Positions 47,216 through 60,305 of a stretch of DNA of 64,000 nucleotides are shown piece after piece; position 1 is the first letter of the stretch, and each line of letters starts with the position of its first letter. The stretch lies in the NCBI RefSeq assembly GCF_905220415.1, contig NC_059555.1, positions 6,936,001-7,000,000 on the forward strand, read 5' to 3'. The notes below the pieces were generated by a model. It was not told the origin of the DNA. It saw only the letters and a program-made list of their open reading frames with translations, and searched no databases. Made by a program: the position numbers and the translations under genes. The stretch is from Colias croceus. Taxonomy: Eukaryota; Arthropoda; Insecta; Lepidoptera; Pieridae.

Positions 47216-48114
47216 TTCTATTATTTAAAAATTTATATAGGTACCTATATGACTTATATTTATTTTGAGATTAGCCGATATACATACAAAAATACGAGTA
47301 CATAGGTTTACATATAAAACACGGGTATAATCTGGGTGAAAACCTAGTGTTAGAGACAAAGGTTACTAGGACTGCATAAATGCAAGTATACAAAAGATTA
47401 GCCTTCGTACTTTTACACAGCACCTCTCACATTCTTATCAAGTCACGAAGCTGTTCATCTAACGAATACGTCATGAGATCAACCCACGGTTTTATAAACA
47501 GCGATTTAAATCTCAAAGAATATGAAATTCTCGTGTCACAGCTTTTCAGTGAAATTTTTATAATATAGCGAATCTGTGTAAATATCTAAATTAAATGCTA
47601 ATGTATATCGAAAAATAAGTATTACGTCACAGTTGACAGATATATACTACGTACATACAGTTAGGAAACTTAGCCCCTGCGATGAAATTATGACGTATAG
47701 CTATAGGGCTGTTACCTTTTTGATATTTAACCGACTTCTAAAATGGATGAGGTTATCAATTCGGCCTGTATATTTCTGTTTGCTTTTTTTCACAGTTGAC
47801 TTTGTGGTAATTTTGAGATTAAAGCCCGTTAAAATTAAAAAATGGTGTAGCCTAAATATGAATTTACAAGAAGAAACAATCTCAATAAAATATATATACC
47901 TTGTAAAAGCAAATAGGTACGTTTTTTTCAGTGCTATATTTCGAAATCTTGTCTTTTTTGGACGCCGAAGGCTATTTTAATGTAGGTACCTACCTAAATT
48001 ATTTATAATGCTTGATATTTGTATGATACATATAAGTATTCAATAATTATTTTAAACCAGAATTAACAATACTTGTATGTAGGTATACCTACTAAATTAT
48101 TTTTAAAACGATAA

Positions 48115-48133
48115 ATTAAATTAAATTAAATTA
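48115..48133. repeat. AAATT microsatellite
   Basis: Four units of AAATT in pure A+T sequence. Confidence 0.7.
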
Positions 48134-49237
48134 AAAAACACAAAATATGCAAAAATAAATTAAAATTATTATTATACGAACACTCGAACCTCCTTTTATA
48201 TAACCTTTTTGTTTTAGGATGAAAAAGAAAATAGTTTGACAGGCTTAGTGCTTGACAAAGTGGTAAAGTCACGTATCGATAAAAATACAATAATTATTAT
48301 AATATATTTTTTAGACTTTCGTGCTCTTCTAGATTGCGTAAAAAATAGATGCGGTCTTTAAACAGACTGGACTCCTAATAGGTACTATTTGTAGAAAATA
48401 TGTCAACATAATTTAAAACTCATACTGCCATATCTATAGAAATTAAAAAATAGTCTCTTTTTAACTTGTAGTCAGATACGATACAGATATATGTATATTT
48501 ATTGAAAGGGCTACAAACTGAAACAATCGATATTTATTTAATGTGAAATGACATCACTTTAAACTTTTTTCCATACTATATTAAAAATCTGTGGATGTGT
48601 CACCCGCTACTATCGATCCCCCTCAATACCCTCGAAAACACGCTTTATGGGGGGGGGAGCCATTTCGAACATTTTGTATGAAGTTTCCTTACTGTATGTA
48701 TCTGTATATTGTGATTACGTGGATAGTTTTACAATAAAATTCTTTTTTTTTTTTGGAAAATATTATGATACTAACACAGTAATTGGTATGTAATTTCGTA
48801 TTATAGTTATTAGATTTCTTTCAAATTTTCATCTATAAGTCCTTCAATTTGATTCTGTAAACGAAAGTTAACGCAATCAAAAAGTTCTTGACTAGAATGA
48901 ATAAAACTTATGACTTCCATAAAATTACTTACCAATTAATTAATTTAGAGCCAAAATGACGGCATCATGCAATAATTAATATAGGAAGAAATAGTACCTA
49001 ACATAACATTTGGAATTAATTGAATAAGGAACTGTGTTTTAATTGATGGAACGTGACTTCGATATTGTGTCGGAATTAAGTTTTTTTTTCTAAAAATTAC
49101 GTAACGCATAGAGTCATAATTTTATCTATTTGTTTGTGAATTTATTTATTTTAAATAATTTCTGCTCGTCGTCATCTTCTTGTACCATAATTATGTTTTT
49201 ATTTATTTATTTAGATGTTCTTCTAGTCAATATTTCT

Positions 49238-49567
49238 GACTAGCTTCCGCCCGCGACTCTGTCCGCGCGGAAAAATTAAGAAAAATTAAGATTTTTTTTT
49301 TCTACGTATTTTTCCGGGATAAAAAGTATCCTATTTTATGCCCAGGATAATAACGTATAATTATACCAAGTTTCATCGAAATCGAAACGTTAGTTTTTAC
49401 GTGATGCCTTCACATACAGACAGACAGACAGACAGACAAACATTTTTTTAATCTCATATTTGGGTTTGGTATCGATCCAGTAACACCCCCTGCTATTTAT
49501 TTTTTCAATATTTTCAATGTACAGAATTGACCCTTCTACAGATTTATTATATTATATGTATATAGAT
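49238..49567 (+). repeat. Capped repeat, e type, with ACAG microsatellite
   Basis: ACTAGCTTCCGCCCGCGACT cap, AAGTATCCTATTTTATGCC, CAGACAGACAGACAGACAG, ending TTATATTATATGTATATAG. Confidence 0.8.
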
Positions 49568-49795
49568 AAAAAAAAATACTTATATGAATCAACTCTACGT
49601 ATATTTTACCTTGAAGAAAACTCATTAATTTCAATATAAATAGATACCTAATTAAAATTCATAGTTTATGATTATATATAGGACACTTGAAAAATGTTAA
49701 ATGAAAATAGCTTTCCAGTTTCTACTCTCAGTAGTTTCGGCTGTTCGTTGTCCATCAGTCAGTCAGTCAGTAACGGAAAAGTTTTGTATATATCT

Positions 49796-49966
49796 ACTAG
49801 CTTACCGCCCGCGGCTTCGCCCGCTTTAAACGATTTGAGATTTAAACTATCCTATCTCTCAAGTTGGATCAAACTGCACATGGTGTGCGAATTTTATTAT
49901 AATCGGTTAAGTGGTTTAGGAGTCCATTGAGGACAAACATTGTGACACGAGATTTATATATATTAA
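49796..49966 (+). repeat. Capped short repeat, c type
   Basis: ACTAGCTTACCGCCCGCGGC, GGATCAAACTGCACATGGTG, ending ACGAGATTTATATATATTA. Very close to the 38481 copy. Confidence 0.85.
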
Positions 49967-51970
49967 AGATATACAAATCTTCCATCTATCTAGATAGGAG
50001 ATAAGCAACTAAGAGATTTCGTAATTTCATCTCAATAAGCAATTTATATTCATGAATCATATTTCCTCATAATACTGGGATTTAGATAACGAAGAATTAT
50101 AGCACAGGTTAATATGTTTGAAGATACATACAATTGAAATTTATTAAGGAAATCTCTATTAGAACCACGTTGTTTGCATTATAAGAGATACTGCAGATTT
50201 TTCCTGCGTCATTTATCTGTTTTTTGCGGTACTTACGTGTTACTGCAAAGACCAATGACCATAAAACGAAAGATAATCAAGAATTCTAACTACAGGCGAA
50301 TTATGGTTTTAAAAAAGAAAAACTAAATAATTTTTTTTTGAACTCTACTTTATTAAAGAATTTTATGACGGGATGGAAACTATTTAATTTATATTTTATT
50401 TTTATCTCATCTGGATATCCATTGGGAATACTTCAGAAATTCCATTAATAAAATAAAATAATTAGATCAATAATTATTATTGTAAGCAGCTTCAAACCAC
50501 AAATTTGATAATAGTTACCACGTCAATAATTTAACTATGTACACTCTATTACTAGTAAATTTGCCAGAAATTTTTCAAAAACTCAACAATCATGACAAAG
50601 AACCATGACCACGCTCACATTAAAAATTTTCCAGTCTCCATTACAGTGTAAATAGCAATACTTAATGGATTTATCGCAATGGTTCTTAAAGCGCAATTTA
50701 CATATTTTTGCAATATCTTACTATCTTACTACATAATATAATGTTTCTCTCGGACAATTTAATTAATTAATATTATGTTGGCAAATCTAATAATTGTTAA
50801 CTCTACATTTATTGCCTACATAGATATTTTTGCATATAGGTATTACATTCCTCGAATTAAGTTATAGTTGGCTTCGTTAGCGCAAGGCTTTGTAAAGTTT
50901 TAGACATGGATTTAAAACATTTTTCTACGATTTATTAACTTCATAGTAACTACATATTGCTAAGGACACAACTATTGGCTAAGGATTTAATTTTTCCGAA
51001 TTTATTTGGCATCGTTAACGCAATGATTTATTAAGTTTTAGACAGGACATGAAACATATTAACTTTTATTTATTTTGTTTCAATAATATTCTCCTAACTT
51101 TATAAGTCTATCTTATTTATAATAAACTTATCATACTAATTACATCATCAAGGCTCTTGGATTCCGATCAGAATGGACACGTGACGCCACGAGCTTCATT
51201 TACGGTCTGATGTAGAATAACATATCTATAAATGTAGTCTGCTTTATAAAATCTACTACAAGTTTATACAAACACTTCGATTAAATAAAAAAATAGCTCT
51301 AGGATTTTAGTATAATGTACTCTATACTTACTAAACCTAGAATTCGAGAGCAATATAGGGGTGATAATTTTTCAGGTATTAAAATATAAATCGCTCTTAT
51401 AAAGTAAATTAAATCCTGACATGTGCCTACAGAGGCTATTAGTATTATTAAAGCTTTTTATAAAATTGGTATTATAATAAAGCAAATTATTTCCAAAAGT
51501 AGAAATTATGTTAAAATCTTTCGGCTCTATCGGCTTTTTAAAATTTCTAGGCCTGATGGGTGTTTAGAAATTCGTATTTTAAATTGTATGTAATTGATAT
51601 CGCTGATTTATGCATAACAATATAATATTTAAAGATACAACACTCGTAGACTAATAGGGCATAGTTAACAAAGTATTGTAAAATATCAATTACTGTAATG
51701 GAAACAATAATTACGTATTGCAATATAATTTGTACTACGACTGATTACAAACTGCAACACTACCCTGATTTATAAAATTACTGCGCTGGCCCTTAGTTCT
51801 AGAGTTATTTTAGAAATGTATGATTCATATGGAAATTTGGTTCCGTATATTAAATTATACATGTAACTTTCACTAGTCCTAAATCCCTGAAGGGAGACGA
51901 TATTTACATAAGTAGTTTTTATCCTATTCCTACTTGCACAACAATAGCATCCTTACAAATATCACTACAT

Positions 51971-52104
51971 ACTATAAAACAAACTCGCTTTCTCTCTCCA
52001 TATGTATGCTTTAATCTTAAAAAATACGCAACGGATTTTGATGCGGTTTTTTTAAAGATTCTAGAGATTTTAGTATATCAATTATGAGGTTTTAGACAAA
52101 CACT
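51971..52104 (-). repeat. Capped repeat, a type, cap lost
   Basis: ACTATAAAACAAACTCGC, CGCAACGGATTTTGATGCGG, then GAGGTTTTAGACAAAC where the GCCCGC cap should begin. Confidence 0.75.
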
Positions 52105-52137
52105 TATAAACGAAAAATGTACTTAGTTTTGCATTTT

Positions 52138-52190
52138 ATGTGTGTGTACTGTGTGTGTGTCTTTGTGCATGTGTGTGTATTATATGTGGA
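52138..52190. repeat. Imperfect TG microsatellite
   Basis: Runs of TGTGTG broken by CTTTG and CATG. Confidence 0.75.
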
Positions 52191-52973
52191 ATGTATTGAT
52201 TAAAATACACGCATCGAGTATATTTTATCCTAGTGTAAGAAAAATATAACACATTTTTGAGTGTAGGTAGTTTCAGCAGATCAGTTACCATTTTACCATA
52301 TAGCAATAACCTGAGTTTGTGTCCAATTGCAGTAGGTAATTTACTCCCAGTAATTATACATATTTACCATTTATCTTATCTGTACTTCATTAGACGTGTA
52401 TTTACAACTCAGTTCAAGTGGAACCACTAAGGAATCAATATTCACTACAGGTTTTGAGAAGGCCACCACGAGGTAACTTCCTACGTTCTCAGATAAATGC
52501 TTTATGCAATATTTAATTGTCTATGATTTTTAATTTTTCACGACTTTCATTGTTTATGGAATTAATATTATGTATTTAATTTTTACGTGTGTAATATTTG
52601 TATTTTCGCCTTTTATTTGGTTTTGTATAAACATGAAAACACGAAGACGGAAAAGAGATTTTTATTTGGGATTTGCATTAGTAGAGTAAGAAAATTTCAA
52701 GTCGTGAGACCACTAAATAAAGTGAGTAATTAGTTAACGTCTTCAAATCGCTCTATGCAACATCGTTTCCCATAAAATATCCATTCCAAATTCTAATGTA
52801 CCTTATATATCAAATCCATTATCCCATTCAGATTTCACATACGTACCAAATTTCCTTTAATACAATTTCTCATTTTTATCTATTTGTGTATTGACCTATT
52901 TATCAAAAATAGTTTCGTGCATATTACATCGTATATAATACGATTGATACGGTCGTGCGCAGAGTTATCATTT

Positions 52974-53184
52974 ACTAGCTGTTCCCCGCGGTTTCACCCG
53001 CATTACTCCGCTCCTGTTGGTCTTAGCGTGATGATAAATATAATAAGCCTATAGCCTTCCTCGATAAATGGGCTATCTAACACCGAAATAATTTTTCAAA
53101 TCGGACGGCGGACCAGTAGTTCCCGTGATTAGCGCGTTCAAACAAACGAACAAACTCTTCAGCTTTATAATATTAATATAGATT
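52974..53184 (-). repeat. Capped short repeat, f type
   Basis: ACTAGCTGTTCCCCGCGGTT cap, ATAAATGGGCTATCTAACAC, ending CTCTTCAGCTTTATAATATT. Part of the frame at 53073-53387 comes from it. Confidence 0.85.
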
Positions 53185-53387
53185 AATAGCACAAATAGCG
53201 AATAATCAAAACACTCATCCTTAAAATAGCTTACACAATATCCCGACAGTAAAGCATCAGTATTAATGTCCCCCTGTATGATATCCAGACCCATAAACAC
53301 AAGGTTGGGAGTTACCAGGCATCGTAACGGAGATAGTAAAATAAAAGATAAAACTTTGCCATTTTTGTTACATATTTTTACTACCAC
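53185..53387 (-). other. Unassigned minus-strand frame
   Basis: A minus-strand frame open outside the f repeat reads LVTPNLVFMGLDIIQGDINT. An acceptor-like ATACAG and a donor-like GTAAGC bracket GGGGACATTAATACTGATGC and the following bases, so a small exon is possible. No family recognised. Confidence 0.15.
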
Positions 53388-53788
53388 TTTGTTTGTATGT
53401 TGCTGTTAATTTTTGGTGTTTTTTATGGGTTTCGTTTTTGCGTTATAGAAGTTTAAGTGTGATGTAGGCTTTATAATAATAAAGAAAGAAAGAAAATATC
53501 TGATATTCTATTCTTACACAATTTTAAAGTCTATTAAAGCTGTTAAATATAGTCATTATTTTCTCATATACTTACTAGGCATAACATAAAATATTTTTTG
53601 GTGAAATTTGTCGTTATGTTATTCATATTGTTATTGTAATGTTATTCACGTTAGCATTGCATTTATAATTGTTTATATGTATTTTGAATTTCTTTGTAGT
53701 TTATTATCATTAGTATTATAAACACTAATAAATAATTAAAGATATCAATTTCAAAATTGTTTTTTTTTTAAGTAATTTGTTTATTAGT

Positions 53789-53979
53789 CTAGGTTTACGC
53801 CCGCAGCTTCGCCCGCGCATTCAAAGGATAAACAGCATAGTTCTCATTCCCATGGGATTTTCGGGATAAAACTCTAAGTGTGTGCCAAATTTCATGAAAA
53901 TCGATTCTGCAGTTTTTGCGTGAAGGAGTAACAAACAATCAAACAAACTTACAAACTTTCGCATTTATAATATTGGTAC
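53789..53979 (+). repeat. Capped short repeat, b type
   Basis: CTAGGTTTACGCCCGCAGCT cap, TTCCCATGGGATTTTCGGGA, ending CTTTCGCATTTATAATATT. Confidence 0.8.
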
Positions 53980-55013
53980 ATTGTGTTATTATTACTACCT
54001 AGTACCTACTTAGTAACTCAATGTATTGGTACGATATGTTTTAAGATTCTAATCTTAGTACAATCTTCAACGGAGCATTTCTACAATCGTGAAATTTCAA
54101 GTCTGAACGTATTTTCAGCAAATAAACAGTACATGAGTACGTTATACCACAGACTAGAAATAATTACCACAGACTAGAAATACTACGTATGTTATACGTC
54201 GGGGAAAATCTTCACCTAATTTGGGCAATTAGTGTTAAATCTAATTACGTGATACTAACGAAAACTTGCCATAATTGACGCACGTGTTTATTACATTTAT
54301 TAGAACGATATGCTTGTTTTATGGATGCTGTAAATGGGAAGATAAACTACTTTGGTGTATTGTTTTGATTCAATGTTTTCTGGGTTGAATGTTGGATTTA
54401 TAAGTGTATTATTGAATTATTTATAAATTAATTAAACGTATAAAGTAATTAAAATAATGTATCATTATCATCATCTAACTATATATTTTATTTTTCTATT
54501 TGGAGGCATAAAGGCTAAGGTCATTTTCTGCCACAAAATAAAAAAAGAATATTTCTAAATGACGAAAATAGTTTGTATGCGTTGCTAGCCGTTTGAATGT
54601 CCGAAATGAAACTGGGTTAAAGGATATCCTACGTTATAATAATTGCATGTACCGAATTACACCTAAATCATATTGGCGCTTGAGTGTAAAATGACAACAA
54701 ACAAACATATAGTAACAAATATACTTATATATATAACATAACAAATTTCGCATTTATAAGATAGAATAAATATGCATCTACTACTAATATTTCCACTTAA
54801 AACATTTTTTGTGAATGTGAATAAAAAATTTTCATCAATTACCAGATACCATTTGGCATTTAATAAGCATTTCATAAATTTAAATAAATAAACGAATATT
54901 TTATTTACAGTTAGTTACTTTCCATTCAAAAATCCTATGAACTATTTTTTTAACACCCATCTTTTCATACACTACGAAAAAATAAAAACAAATCAATAAA
55001 AATATAAACATAC

Positions 55014-55054
55014 CGCACCACCGCGACCGCTACGCCTGCGCACGTTCGCACACT
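55014..55054 (-). promoter_or_regulatory. Putative transcription start and untranslated first exon of gene C
   Basis: On the minus strand, GATTCAGTGTG has a full TCAGT initiator (A at 55054). A G+C-rich stretch (ACGTGCGCAGGCGTAGCGGT) follows, with the donor GCG|GTATGT at 55012-55013. The island 55.01-55.10 kb contrasts with A+T-rich flanks. Gene C is the next minus-strand gene with a start exon that begins at an acceptor. Assignment to gene C is inference. Confidence 0.5.
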
Positions 55055-55404
55055 GAATCACTCTGCCTTGCGCCCACCTTGACCCCGGGGAATGTACAAT
55101 ATTTTGACATTCTACGTCATTCTCTTGGGTGCATTTTTGCTACGTTGTGACGTCATCGAGGTAGTATGGCCTTATAGGAATGGGGATTTTGGTTCTTGAG
55201 GTATAGTCGTGTTTGTTGATACTCTACAGTTTTAGAAATAAGAATATATTGTACACATAGGTACCTATTTTATATCTTTTTTTATTTTTACTTATTAATT
55301 TTGATTATCTAAAAAGCCATGATACAAATTTACTGGGAAAGGTAACAATGTCATAAGTTATAACACTACACTTTAAATCGAAAGATAATAAATCATTTAT
55401 ATAA

Positions 55405-55635
55405 TACTAGGTTTCCGCCCGCGGCTTCGCCCGCGCAGTCATAGAAAAACCCGCATAGTTCCCGTTCCCGTAGGATTTCCGAGATTGCGTCACTTTCCCG
55501 GGATAAAAAGTAGCCTATGTCCTTTCTCGGGTATCAAAATGTCTCCATACCAAATTTCATGAAAATTGTTTCAGTAGTTTAGGCGTGATTGAGTAGATAA
55601 CAGACAGACAGATAGAGTTACTTTCGCATTTTGTA
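55405..55635 (+). repeat. Capped short repeat, b type
   Basis: ACTAGGTTTCCGCCCGCGGC, GATAAAAAGTAGCCTATGTC, ACAGACAGACAGATAGAG, then TTTCGCATTTTG. It lies 350 bp upstream of the inferred gene C start. Confidence 0.85.
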
Positions 55636-56753
55636 TCAGTGATACATATAAAGAAGTAATCAGTATTAATAGTGATGCTAAATTGACGTAATATTACCGT
55701 TGATTAGAGCCAATAGACATAATATCAACATTAATCAGGCTTATGCCGGTTTTGATAATTAACAGTTTATACACTATTAACAGTTTCTGCCAGTTAAAAT
55801 AACAATTATTAATGTCATATTTTGAAAAAAAGGTATGTCATAAATTATCAAATAGTGTATCGGCAACCTTATCACGAAGAAAGTAAGACGGCCCTTTCAA
55901 AATTACGTTCACAACAATAATCGAGCTATCGATCACAATATTTCGTACCATATTAAAGGTACTTTAATAATTATAAGGTACTTTAAAATTTGTATATCGA
56001 CTTTGACAAAGGCTTAAACTTTATAAACGATGAAGCTTTTCCATTCAATGCACTCACTTTATAGGTACATGGATCGCAATATAAAGAATATTTCTCCCGC
56101 TTTTCAGTCGAGATGTTACATTTTGAAATAAATTTCCTGAAGGAACGGAGTTTATTGAAAAGATGTAAAAACTTCTTACATTGGATTCATGATGCACAGA
56201 TGTAAAGAAATAATGAATCTTTCATCAGAGTTCGTTTATTTGATTCATGTCGCTCTCTCTTTGAAGTCGTTTTGATTCATACTGAAGATTATTTTTCCGA
56301 TTTGGCTTTTATTGGATTTTCTTTTGCAATTAAATATTATGGATATTTCTTATTTCTGCTATCGACTATCGTACAGTTAATTAATTTATTTTATTTTTCT
56401 TCATTAGATTGGCTCCTTTGATGTTTCATGCATGATTATAGTATGAATTAAATGTTGAAGATAATCTGAAAAATAAATAAGGATATTTTTTTTATTTTTT
56501 TCTTATGATTACTTTAAATTAATAAGATTATTAATGTATATATCAGAATATTAATTATCTGTACATATTTTTTATTATGTTCAATACATAGTAATTTTTA
56601 ATTAAACAATATTATATCAATAAATTCAACAATATTTATCTCGTTGCCAACATCGCGGAGGCAACCTTCACGCTTCAAGGTAATTAGGTAATCTATCAGA
56701 TGTTCATAATATGCCTAAAACGGATCAATAAAACTGCCAAACTCAAAACATGT

Positions 56754-57124
56754 GGCGCGAAGAAAATAAATCCTTTGCGCATGCGCTAATATTCGTGTTG
56801 CCAGTTTATGGTGGAACGTTGAAACATTATTGGGAAATATTTTAATTTAAGAGATTAATATTTAATGACAGATATTACTACGTGTATTTATAATATTAAA
56901 TATTACATATTAGGTACATTTTCATGTGTAGATTGGAAAGTAATGATATTATAGTTTTAAGCAAAGTCTCATTTATGTTAAACATTGCCTTGTGGTTGTG
57001 AATCTAAATAACTTTGTTATTAAATGAGTATTGGTAAAATGTTTCAAATAATATAACATTTGTATATGTCCTATTATTATCATAATATTAGGATTTCGCA
57101 ATTTTTAGCGGGAAAACTCAGTGG
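56754..57124. promoter_or_regulatory. E2F/NRF1-type promoter-like region
   Basis: GGCGCGAA at 56754-56761 (inverse TTCGCGCC, an E2F-type word), GCGCATGCGC at 56777-56786 (perfect NRF1/Ewg palindrome), GCGGGAAAA near 57107-57115 (inverse TTTTCCCGC, E2F-type) and a TCAGTGG initiator-like word at 57118-57124. Such clusters mark housekeeping promoters. The gene served is not identified. Confidence 0.4.
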
Positions 57125-57395
57125 AATATTGAATTGGCGAAACGGCAACACCAAAACAAAAGTCAAAATCACAAACCAAGAGGAGGCAAAATTTGCTCAG
57201 ATTATTATATTTCAATTATTTTTTTATGAATGAAAATTCGTTAATATGATCAATTAATTACCACAGTCGTGTTAATCAATAGTTTTTATACGTCATAAGC
57301 TTCTTTTTAGTAATAATCGTGAGATATAAAAAATGATGCAGTTTTGTGAACATTAGCTTATTAATTGTGTTAAAAATTAAATATTTTTACAGTTT

Positions 57396-57502
57396 AGTGG
57401 TGTCGTTAGTCTTCCGTGTTTATGTACATATCTAATTGATAACTAAAACGTGTTGTGGAAAAGGTTGTGCTAAAATTGAAGATATTTCAGTGACTTTAAA
57501 AT
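57396..57502 (+). promoter_or_regulatory. Possible untranslated first exon of a plus-strand gene
   Basis: A slightly G-richer stretch (GGTGTCGTTAGTCTTCCGTG, then CGTGTTGTGGAAAAGGTTG) ends at a consensus donor AAAAT|GTAAGTAT at 57503-57504. No coding exon follows to 64000, so the body of the gene would lie to the right. The start position is a guess. Confidence 0.3.
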
Positions 57503-58000
57503 GTAAGTATAATTATAAGTTCTACGAAATTAAAATTAAAATAAGTACCTATGTAAGTAAGTGAAACCCACACAAATACTGCAAAAAATATCATTAAAAA
57601 AAATTATGATGTGTGATCATGTGATGTATATATATTAATATATTATTATTTTGTTATTTTTTTCTTTATGTTAGCAAAAATGCTTAACGAAAAAATATAC
57701 TATTGAGTTTACTTTATAGTTAGACTTATCTTTAATCAAGTAAAGGAGTAAAGTATATAAAACGACGTTTTGTTTTCTCTGAGAAACTTCAAGTGGGAAT
57801 TCGCTTTGGTGCAAATTAGGTCACACTAGCAACGTGAGTATTGGCGCTATTTTAGCATATCATTTACAGCATTTTATTTCGTTTAATATAGGTACTGAGT
57901 ATGAAAGGGCTAAACATCAAGTAGGTAGTTATTTTAATGAGGTTTCCTATTTCTACGTCGATCCTTAAAGTGATATTGCCCTATCCATTTCCTACTTTAT

Positions 58001-58216
58001 ATTATTGAAAGTTTGTGAGGATGGATGTTTGTTACTCTTTCACGCAAATACTACTTAACCGCTTACAATGAAATTAAGTGCACATATAGAGTAAGTTGGA
58101 TGGTAAGTTGGATTAACACATGGGAAAGGTTTTGTCCCGGAAATCCCAAGGAAACGGGAACTATGTGAGTTTTTGTTATTTAAATGCGGGTGAAGTCGCG
58201 CGCGGAAAGCTAGTAG
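58001..58216 (-). repeat. Capped short repeat, b type
   Basis: ATTATTGAAAGTTTGTGAGG, TTGGATTAACACATGGGAAA, ending GTCGCGCGCGGAAAGCTAGT. Confidence 0.8.
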
Positions 58217-58338
58217 GTATATTATAAATCCCTTTTGTAAACAATACGGCCATTGTCGCGTTCTGATTATGATGAGAGACTACACGCTTTAAAACTAAAA
58301 ATAGATAAAAAAGAGCATGTGTGCCAAGCACATGTGTC

Positions 58339-58461
58339 AGAAGTGAAACTTCTTTGGCAAGATTTAAAGATACCAAAATCGTCGCCTTACGTGACGTGAC
58401 GGTATTGCCATGACGCGACCTTGAAATTTTACTCGCAACGCGCCTAAAGAAGTTTCACTTC
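58339..58461. mobile_element. MITE, i type (best-preserved copy)
   Basis: AGAAGTGAAACTTCTTTGGC at the left, CGCGCCTAAAGAAGTTTCAC at the right. The end GAAGT-GAA-ACTTC is itself a hairpin. The interior has CGTCGCCTTACGTGACGTGA. Confidence 0.8.
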
Positions 58462-58744
58462 AAAAACCACGAAGTATTCAGTGCACTTACAGTTTAACCA
58501 AAATTTACATATATTATTATATATGTGCCTATTTACGTTGATGAAACCGACAGACTATATTTTAAGAATTACATAATAAAATGCTGAGTGTGTCGGGACC
58601 TTGATCAAACGAAAGAAGAAAATATATTTTTAGAAGACAATAAAAGAATCGTCTTTTTTATCACTGTTGGAAATCACATACCACCAATCACTTGACAAGT
58701 CGATTTTGGATTTGGGGTCAACGAAAGTGACATAACTGAATATT

Positions 58745-59244
58745 AGTAGAGCCATTTTAATAGGCAACATTTGACAGTTCAACAAAATTCAACAACGTAA
58801 CCTAGTAACGACGACATAGAATAACATGATATTTCGTTTTGTTAGAACTGCACATTTGCTTAACTTTTTTCAATTACGATTACATATTTATAATAATAAT
58901 GACCGATAGAAGTTATTTTAAGATTTCATTTTACTGATAAACCATCCTAAACATAATAAACAATTTCTGAATTGAAGAACTGACGTCGCTACAATTTTGT
59001 GTCAATAAACCTTTTATCTTTTTAAATACTAGAGACGTTACTCTAAAAATCGAAATCTGACATCTAGAATCGAATGCATTGATTACTTGTGAATAAAAAT
59101 CATCATAAATTAATAAATTCGATTGACAAATGTTTCAAATCCGTATCGATTAATACACTTTAATCGATGTTTTTAAGCAGGTTACCTCTCTTCGAAGATA
59201 AAATTGATAGACGTCAAATGTTGCCTATTAAATTGGCTCGACTT
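58745..59244. mobile_element. MITE with GAGCCATTTTAATAGG inverted ends
   Basis: Left AGTAGAGCCATTTTAATAGG; right, inverted, AAGTCGAGCCAATTTAATAG; both continue GCAACATTTGAC. About 500 bp, no coding frame. Confidence 0.75.
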
Positions 59245-59955
59245 ATAGGTATATTATTGTAGCTAATTATTTTTATTGCTTATAATAGGGTCAATTAGTT
59301 TTAATAAGTAAAGGGCGTTTTCAGGCGCTTTCTAAGAATTTCCGTGATTTCGACAGAAAATAGAATCAAGGAAATTCATAAATAAGGAAGAAGGTCGACA
59401 GGGAAGTTAATAGAACATAAGATTATTAGAAAAATCGTAAAACTTAGCACACAATGCTACATTAATTAAAAAAAAAAATAACTCAGGCGTAGGCGTTGGC
59501 GGTGGCTATCTTTGACCGATAACCATAATAGTTATAAAGAAAAAAACCATAACAACGCTGCGGACTAATTTACACCTTTCAAACAAAAAAAAAAAATATC
59601 ATGGATAACTTTTAGTAAAAACCAAATTAGGAATTGGCCCTTCAAAGTTTATATTATCCACAGAGTATATTTTCATAATAAAATTAAATGAGAACAATAA
59701 ATTTGGAAACATATAACTAGAAACATAAGTTACACAGTCTAAAGTTTTGTTTGTCAACTAAAGCTGATGCAGGTGTTCTGTATCACTGGGTAACTTAAAC
59801 AAGCACTGTTATTACGAAACTGTAGCTATGTACATAATATGGGCCTTTTGTGGCAGTCAAATAACAAGGAAAGTTTGGGAGTTTAGATAAGGAAATGTGA
59901 GAAAGCTAATCTATGAGAAGTTTGAGAAAATTGGAGAATGCCCATTTTTGGTACT

Positions 59956-60305
59956 GGTTTTTCTCATGCATCAAGACAACAATATATTTAAAAAAATCTC
60001 GGCAATTTAGAGGCCTTCTTACCATCGGAAAATATATTTTGAACAGGGAATGTTTTGTAAAATCTAATAAGACATGTAATTGTTTAGATCCGTTATTATA
60101 GATTTAGTGTCCATTACCGTTTAGGTACATTTTTTCTACAGGTTTTTTCTCATGCATCAAGATAAAAATACTATTAAAAAAAATCTCGGCAATTTAGAGG
60201 CCTTCTTACTATCGGAAAATATATTTTGACCAGGGAATGTTTTGTAAAATCTAATAAGACATGTAATTGTTTAGATCCGTTACCATAGATTTAGTATCCA
60301 TTACT
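59956..60305. repeat. 185-bp tandem duplication
   Basis: Blocks TTTCTCATGCATCAAGA and CTCGGCAATTTAGAGGCCTT occur at about 59957 and again about 60142, with the intervening sequence aligned throughout and diverged by scattered changes. A 62-codon frame at 59913-60101 lies in the first copy. Confidence 0.88.

Larger units (their letters stand above)
42266..55013 (-). other. Long 5' untranslated intron of gene C (inferred)
   Basis: About 12.7 kb with no recognised cellular coding exon. It is filled with MITEs (42412-42589, 43949-44075, 44633-44852), capped repeats (43222, 46481, 49238, 49796, 51971, 52974 and 53789) and microsatellites. Frames at 47633-47980 and 53073-53387 are unassigned. Confidence 0.55.

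Noticed and set aside
47633..47980. 115-codon plus-strand frame
   Set aside because: Contains the phrase CCGACTTCTAAAATGG, which looks repeat-like; hydrophobic and Lys-rich as expected by chance in A+T-rich DNA.
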